From Peptococcaceae bacterium (GTDB taxonomy: Bacteria > Bacillota > Desulfotomaculia > Desulfotomaculales > Desulfocucumaceae), in NCBI GenBank assembly GCA_013336365.1, contig JAAXTT010000039.1:1-10634 (forward strand): a stretch of DNA of 10,634 bases, written 5' to 3'. Numbering within the stretch: position 1 is the first letter of the stretch; each line of letters opens with the position of its first letter. A model generated the notes under the pieces. That model had not been told where the DNA came from and did not search any database. It was given only the letters and a program-made list of their open reading frames with translations. The translations under genes were made by a program, and so were the position numbers. Shown here piece after piece: positions 6,586 to 10,634 of the stretch.

Positions 6586-7374
6586 CTACTGTCCACTCTG
6601 ACAATCATTAATTCCTTCCACATATCCCTCTGGGGCCAAATATAAAAGGAAATCCCCAGTCTTTGCAATTTTTTTAACCAGCTTTTTATTTTCCTGATCC
6701 GGGGAGCTTTCCTCCAGCAATAAAAAAATTCTCACTCCCTCTTTTAGCTGACCCTCAATCAATTTCTCAAGAGTAATCTGGCTCCAAAGAGAACAAGCTT
6801 TATCCGAAAAAACAGGGTTTTCCCAACATATTCCATTTATATACCTTGCGGTATAATTATATAGTCTGTCAAAGCCATTGTTTTGCAGCAATAAATGATG
6901 TGGAAAAAGGTTCCGCATGTCTTTTACCAAATTAGCTGCTGCAATGAGCAAGGAATCCTTAGTTTCACCAGTAAATCCTGCCCACTCGATATCACCGATA
7001 GTATCAAGAAAAAGACCGTCATACTCAGAATGACCCAGTAAATTTTTGGCCCTTTCCATAATAATATTTTTCCACCGAATGGAGCGTATATCCAATATAT
7101 AATTGTCAAAATCATTTATCAAAGGCTTACCCTGGTAATTAATAAAATCATTGTGGTCAAGAAGCTTAAGTTCCTTCTCCCAAGCAGCCAGCTCCATAAC
7201 ACTAAAATAGGCAAGGACCAGAGTTCCGGAATCTTTTATTATTTTTATTGACTCCTTTATCTGACCGGCAGGTTCTACTATAGCCAAATCAAACTCGGAC
7301 AGGGCCTTTTCTCTTCCGGACCCATAGTATAGTACATAATTTTTTACTCCGTTAAACCGTTCAATTCTGCTCAT
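6586..7374 (-). CDS. GH114-like glycosidase domain protein (endo-alpha-1,4-polygalactosaminidase type)
   Basis: 262 residues made up almost entirely of a TIM-barrel-type domain resembling the GH114/COG2342 family, which includes polygalactosaminidases and the hydrolase domain of PelA. Visible hallmarks are YYGSG at 16-20, FDLAIVEP at 28-35, AYFSVME at 55-61, W101, the strand-end aspartate in DGLFLDTIG (119-127, D124), QNNG at 164-167 and WENP at 184-187. The usual family segment reads roughly YxSxGE, so the M60 in SVME is a departure while E61 is kept. There is no signal peptide: the domain starts almost at residue 10. The ATG has an AAGG site 6 bases upstream, and the gene follows the HD-GYP gene after 14 bases, which indicates co-transcription. 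Substrate and activity are unproven, and it may be a non-catalytic relative. Confidence 0.72.
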   Translation of the reverse strand: MSRIERFNGVKNYVLYYGSGREKALSEFDLAIVEPAGQIKESIKIIKDSGTLVLAYFSVMELAAWEKELKLLDHNDFINYQGKPLINDFDNYILDIRSIRWKNIIMERAKNLLGHSEYDGLFLDTIGDIEWAGFTGETKDSLLIAAANLVKDMRNLFPHHLLLQNNGFDRLYNYTARYINGICWENPVFSDKACSLWSQITLEKLIEGQLKEGVRIFLLLEESSPDQENKKLVKKIAKTGDFLLYLAPEGYVEGINDCQSGQ

Positions 7375-7388
7375 TGACTGCCTTCTTG

Positions 7389-9305
7389 CTATTGCATTAT
7401 TTTTTTACCCAGAGTAGATTTATCTGTTCTATAAATAAATTCTGTGTGAACCATACAGGATTGGCAGGTATTTCCATGGGCTAGGCAATTTACTCCCTCA
7501 ACCTCCCAGCAATTAACCTCCAACTTTCCATAGGCAGGACATTGCCTGGCAATACTTGTATGACAGCATTTCATCTCCCAACAGGGTCCAAGAGAACGTC
7601 CTTTCCTTGAATGGTCATACTGCTTCTTCTCAAACCAACTAATCAAGGCTTCAACAACAGCCGGGTCCAGCTGTGAGCCAGAGGCAAAACGCAAATCGGT
7701 AATGGTACTTTCGAAGGTTGCCGCTTCCCGGTATTTTCGTCCGGTCAATTTAGCAACAAACATATCTACGACTGCAATAATTCTAGCCCCTAAGGGTATT
7801 TCCTCTCCCTTCAGCCCACCGGGATAGCCATAGCCATCCCATCTCTCATGGTGATGCCTTACATAGGATGCGACCCGGTCATTTGCCAAAGTGGTCTCAA
7901 TAATTGAGGAACCCACATCTGAGTGAAGCCTCATAGCCTCAAATTCAACCTCGGTAAATTTTCCTTCCTTATACAAAATTTCCACTGACAGCCCCAGCAT
8001 CCCTACATCATGAAGATATCCTGCCAGTGTAATATCTTTTATCTCCTCTTCACTTAAATTCATTTCTCTGGCCACTATCCCGGAATATCTTGATATTAAT
8101 TCAGAATGGGCTACAGTTATAGGCTCCATATTATCTATTGTTTCTACCAATATTTTCAATAAATCAACATAAGAGTTTGAAAGGGCCTTATATTTTATCT
8201 GCCTGTCCCAGACATCTCCCAATCGCTGAATCAGCATTTCCAAAGCTTTAACCCTATGCGTGTCCAAATCCAGTCTTCTGTTATACCAGAAAAACGCCAT
8301 TCCCCTTGTACTGCCACTGTCAACCTTAGCTACAAGCATAGACTCCATCCCTGCACTCACAAAATACGCCGGTATATAGAAATACTCCTTCATATCCCTG
8401 TTTATCTGCAAGGGCTCTCCTTCCTTGACCAAATCATACATTAGCTTGCCGGTGGACTGGTCATCTCGGAACAAAGTCTCTGCATCCTTGTCCATTCCTA
8501 CAGCAATTGCAACCTTGAAATTATCATCCTCTCTGTATAGAAAGGCACCCCCTGCAGCATCAATCATTTTTATGCACAACCCCAGAATTATTGTCATTGA
8601 CCCGTCAATATCCAAAGCAGATCGTGTTAAAGACTGAATGGCCCGACAAGAAGACAGAACTGATTCCGCCTGACCCTTCATTCTTTCAAACTCCATCATT
8701 TGTCTAAGCAATGGCTGTATTTTCTGACAAAAATAATTCAGGGTAATATTGGTTTTTCTTGACACATCCCTCACAGGACCAATACGGATCATTCCTACCC
8801 CTTCATCAATAGCAACAGTCAATATTGGCACTGCTCCATCCATAACAACCACCGGCTTATAATCCTTAATCTCTACTGAGGGAATGCCCAGAGGCGGAGA
8901 ATAGCTCTCCCTGTTATATGGAACCAACCCACTATAGCTTGGAGATATAGGACCCTCCGATGAATCATTGTGTCGTACTGCTTTCAAAACATAATTGCTA
9001 TTCTTGTCATCCAAAAGATAAAAATAATATCCCGGTGCGTTTACAAGAGGAATAACCAAGCCCAACAGCTCTACTAAATTGGACTCAAGGCCCCTTTGAA
9101 AATTAACTCTGGTCATAATGTCATTAATTGTATTTAGCTGTGCTTTAATCAATTTATTTTTTTTCTTCTGCATGAGCAAAATTGTTAACAGCAAAAACAC
9201 TAGCAGGGCAAAGCCAAGTGCCAGCTTGGACTCCATCATCGGCTTCTCAATACCTTGAATCAAGTTCGCCCAATCATTGAATTTTATTGCCATTATTTCC
9301 TTCAT
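7389..9305 (-). CDS. Membrane-anchored HD-GYP domain protein with GAF-like regions and cysteine-rich tail
   Basis: 638 residues. A single membrane segment (about 27-45) is followed by a basic stretch, then two GAF-like sensor regions (about 60-205 and 215-365) joined by helices. An HD-GYP domain follows (about 380-560), the family that hydrolyses cyclic-di-GMP. Visible HD-GYP residues are H400, H432-D433, H461, HHE at 485-487, GYP at 493-495 and D514. The conserved lysine of HDxGK is replaced by methionine (HDVGM, M436). The tail (575-617) holds eight cysteines with two CWE motifs (575-577, 599-601) and CPAY at 589-592. It resembles the 'two-CW' cysteine cluster seen at the ends of some signalling proteins, and metal or redox sensing is a guess. 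ATG at 9305 or five codons later are both possible starts. It lies in a cluster with glycosyltransferase genes. Confidence 0.9.
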   Translation of the reverse strand: MKEIMAIKFNDWANLIQGIEKPMMESKLALGFALLVFLLLTILLMQKKKNKLIKAQLNTINDIMTRVNFQRGLESNLVELLGLVIPLVNAPGYYFYLLDDKNSNYVLKAVRHNDSSEGPISPSYSGLVPYNRESYSPPLGIPSVEIKDYKPVVVMDGAVPILTVAIDEGVGMIRIGPVRDVSRKTNITLNYFCQKIQPLLRQMMEFERMKGQAESVLSSCRAIQSLTRSALDIDGSMTIILGLCIKMIDAAGGAFLYREDDNFKVAIAVGMDKDAETLFRDDQSTGKLMYDLVKEGEPLQINRDMKEYFYIPAYFVSAGMESMLVAKVDSGSTRGMAFFWYNRRLDLDTHRVKALEMLIQRLGDVWDRQIKYKALSNSYVDLLKILVETIDNMEPITVAHSELISRYSGIVAREMNLSEEEIKDITLAGYLHDVGMLGLSVEILYKEGKFTEVEFEAMRLHSDVGSSIIETTLANDRVASYVRHHHERWDGYGYPGGLKGEEIPLGARIIAVVDMFVAKLTGRKYREAATFESTITDLRFASGSQLDPAVVEALISWFEKKQYDHSRKGRSLGPCWEMKCCHTSIARQCPAYGKLEVNCWEVEGVNCLAHGNTCQSCMVHTEFIYRTDKSTLGKKIMQ

Positions 9306-9351
9306 CCCTGCCTTCTCAACCCCTTACCGATTTTGCTTTGTCAGGGGTAAG
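9306..9351 (-). other. Intergenic segment with two mutually exclusive short stems
   Basis: The 46 bases between the DUF2304 and HD-GYP genes contain CCCCTTACC (9320-9328) and AGGGGTAAG (9343-9351 region). They can pair either as ACCCCT with AGGGGT or as CTTACC with GGTAAG, but not both at once. No T-run follows, so it is not a terminator. It may be no more than chance, or a small switch affecting HD-GYP translation. Confidence 0.3.
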
Positions 9352-9690
9352 CTATTTATTGTTTCTTGCCTTCAAGATTGAAAGCTGCTGAGCCAATTCA
9401 TTACACTTCCCTTGGAGAATGGAAATTTGGATAGATTGATACAAAAGAATAAATAGTATTACCAGGATAGAAAGAAGAAAGAGCAGGGTTGGTGGATAAT
9501 GAACCCCAACTGCACGAGCCACCACATCCAAAGCATCCGGCATAGAGGAAAGCACCAAAATAACAAGAGAGCCCAGTAGCCATAACAAAGAATTTCTTTC
9601 ATTTATCTTACCCTTGACCAACAAGCGCAAAACTGCCAGAACAAAAATAATTCCAACAAATAAAATAACTACCTTTACTTCGACATCCAT
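9352..9690 (-). CDS. DUF2304 family small membrane protein
   Basis: 112 residues with three predicted membrane segments (about 4-24, 34-49 and 66-85), followed by a short helical, possibly coiled-coil tail (about 86-108). The R/KxNxRNSLLWLL-like segment near 28-40 and the VHYPPTLLFLL motif at 63-73 are typical of DUF2304. The biochemical role is unknown, but these proteins are commonly encoded next to family 2 glycosyltransferases and are thought to help them at the membrane. Here the ATG lies inside the end of the glycosyltransferase gene (16-base overlap, different frame), with GGAGG about 10 bases upstream, so the two are very probably translated together. A TAG ends it 46 bases before the HD-GYP gene. 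Confidence 0.85.
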   Translation of the reverse strand: MDVEVKVVILFVGIIFVLAVLRLLVKGKINERNSLLWLLGSLVILVLSSMPDALDVVARAVGVHYPPTLLFLLSILVILFILLYQSIQISILQGKCNELAQQLSILKARNNK

Positions 9691-10418
9691 CCTCTGTCTA
9701 CCTCCACCCTTGCCTTATCCCTAAGCAATACTACCAAAATACTTACCAGCATTTTAATTAAATAATAAACTGCCTTTATTCCCCCATGCATACTTCTGCC
9801 AAAATTCCTGTGTCTCATATCTGCCGGGATTTCAGTAACGCGATAATTAGATAATATCATGTAAATTAATGTATCAGTATCAGGGTAGTCCTCAGGGTAA
9901 TTGCCCTGTAACGAATAATATGTGAAGGCCCTTTGGGATAAACCCTGAAGTCCTGAGGTAGGATCTGTTATTTTAACACCTGTGGAAATTTTAATAATAT
10001 ATCTAAACATCCTTATCGCGATTCTTTTAAAAACACTGACGGAAAATGATTGAGTACTCAAAAATCTCGAGCCAATAACAATATCATACAAGCCCGTTTT
10101 CAGTTTTTCAATTATTTCAGTAATACTTTCCGGATTATGCTGGCCATCTGCATCAAGCTGAATAACATACTTATAACCCATTATGGAAGCATATTTATAC
10201 CCGGTCTGAAGGGCGCCTCCATAGCCCAGATTAAAGGGAAGAATAATAAGTCTTTCACCTGCAGCCTCAACAATCTCTCTGGTTCTGTCACCTGAACCAT
10301 CATCCACTACCAAAACATCAAAATTATTTTCCTGCTTTCGGATTTCCTTCAGTACACTGCCTATATTCTGTTCCTCATTGTAAGCAGGAATAATAATAAG
10401 ATACTCTGATTTATCCAT
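9675..10418 (-). CDS. Family 2 glycosyltransferase (DPM1/DPG-synthase-like)
   Basis: 247 residues from the ATG at 10418. It is a GT-A fold enzyme expected to move a sugar from a nucleotide donor to a lipid carrier such as polyprenyl phosphate at the cytoplasmic membrane. The motifs follow the family order: PAYNEEQNIG (11-20), VVDDGSGDRT (37-46), NLGYGGALQTGY (63-74), the metal-binding LDADGQH (88-94) and IGSRF (115-119), with one hydrophobic segment near the C-terminus (about 217-232). A TTG at 10460 would extend it by 14 residues, but that stretch overlaps the preceding gene by 50 bases. The ATG at 10418 overlaps it by only 8 (ATGGATAA) and puts the first strand (YLIIIPAYNEE) at the normal position. 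Donor sugar and acceptor are not readable. Confidence 0.9.
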   Translation of the reverse strand: MDKSEYLIIIPAYNEEQNIGSVLKEIRKQENNFDVLVVDDGSGDRTREIVEAAGERLIILPFNLGYGGALQTGYKYASIMGYKYVIQLDADGQHNPESITEIIEKLKTGLYDIVIGSRFLSTQSFSVSVFKRIAIRMFRYIIKISTGVKITDPTSGLQGLSQRAFTYYSLQGNYPEDYPDTDTLIYMILSNYRVTEIPADMRHRNFGRSMHGGIKAVYYLIKMLVSILVVLLRDKARVEVDRGWMSK

Positions 10419-10634
10419 TTTCAGCGCCCCCGTCAACAAGAGCTGCAATACCCTTGTCAATTTTCATAAAATGCAAGCCTAACATATAGCTGACAATAAG
10501 TAACGCGCAAGTCCCAAAAACATAGCCTATCTTAATCAATATACCGGCATCTGAAATCAAGTGCCATATTTTATTTGAGATAATTGCTGATAAAAGAACA
10601 GTCAGGTTTGCACCAAGTATTTTATATGTTCCTC
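10411..10634 (-). CDS. C-terminal part of a multi-spanning membrane protein, probably a MurJ/Wzx-type flippase
   Basis: The minus strand stays open from the right edge to a TAA at 10413..10411, giving the last 73 residues of a protein cut by the window. It starts with KILGANLTVLLSAII, a likely membrane helix, then a short polar loop (SNKIWHLISDAG), a second helix (GYVFGTCALLIVSYMLGLHF) and a charged tail. A basic KIL entering a helix, an amphipathic loop and a final helix ending near the C-terminus fit the last two helices of MurJ/SpoVB-like and other polysaccharide flippases of the MOP superfamily. With this little sequence the family remains tentative. The 8-base overlap with the glycosyltransferase start indicates translational coupling. 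Confidence 0.6.
   Translation of the reverse strand, partial: GTYKILGANLTVLLSAIISNKIWHLISDAGILIKIGYVFGTCALLIVSYMLGLHFMKIDKGIAALVDGGAENG

Noticed and set aside
10419..10460. TTG at 10460 as the glycosyltransferase start
   Set aside because: It would add 14 residues overlapping the upstream membrane protein by 50 bases. The ATG at 10418 gives an 8-base overlap and the normal family N-terminus.

Overview
The window comes from a low-GC Gram-positive bacterium, most likely in the class Clostridia. The overall base composition is AT-rich, ribosome binding sites are strong (AGGAGG-like), TTG starts are common, and the order asd-dapG-dapA-rnj matches the Bacillus/Clostridia arrangement. I cannot name a genus from sequence alone. 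Every gene I can support lies on the minus strand, so the transcriptional order runs from the right edge to the left.

Right part (about 6.55-10.63 kb): a cell-surface and signalling cluster. It starts with the C-terminal end of a multi-spanning membrane protein cut by the window edge, probably a MurJ/Wzx-type lipid-linked sugar flippase. This overlaps a family 2 glycosyltransferase of the dolichol-phosphate-mannose-synthase-like type, which overlaps a small DUF2304 membrane protein. After 46 bases comes a large membrane-anchored HD-GYP (cyclic-di-GMP phosphodiesterase type) protein with two GAF-like regions and a cysteine-rich C-terminal tail. After 14 bases comes a GH114-like (endo-alpha-1,4-polygalactosaminidase type) glycosidase domain protein without a signal peptide. 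A GC-containing hairpin closes the unit. The compact spacing suggests one transcription unit linking sugar transfer, a lipid-linked carrier and cyclic-di-GMP signalling.

Middle part (about 2.3-6.5 kb): the diaminopimelate/lysine pathway genes dapB, asd, dapG (aspartokinase) and dapA, which give four of the steps from aspartate towards meso-diaminopimelate (peptidoglycan) and lysine. dapB is separated from asd by a 20-bp perfect inverted repeat, an extended -10 promoter and an operator-like inverted repeat. Upstream of dapB there is a 23-bp perfect inverted repeat with TTGACA boxes in both arms, then an unusual Shine-Dalgarno-to-start arrangement with a small GC hairpin in between. asd and dapG are only 3 bases apart.

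Left part (1-2.3 kb): an RNase J gene (rnj) with its own candidate promoter and a 12-bp terminator hairpin, then about 300 bases of AT-rich DNA without genes, and at the extreme left the first 14 codons of a gene whose N-terminus (MRPGTPAFVGARLK) resembles XRE-type regulators fused to ImmA/IrrE peptidase domains. A perfect palindrome upstream of it is a candidate operator.

No RNA genes, insertion sequences or CRISPR arrays were recognised. The best candidates for something not well described are the glycosyltransferase/DUF2304/HD-GYP/GH114 cluster, whose HD-GYP protein carries an altered HDxGK motif, and the pair of long perfect inverted repeats flanking dapB.
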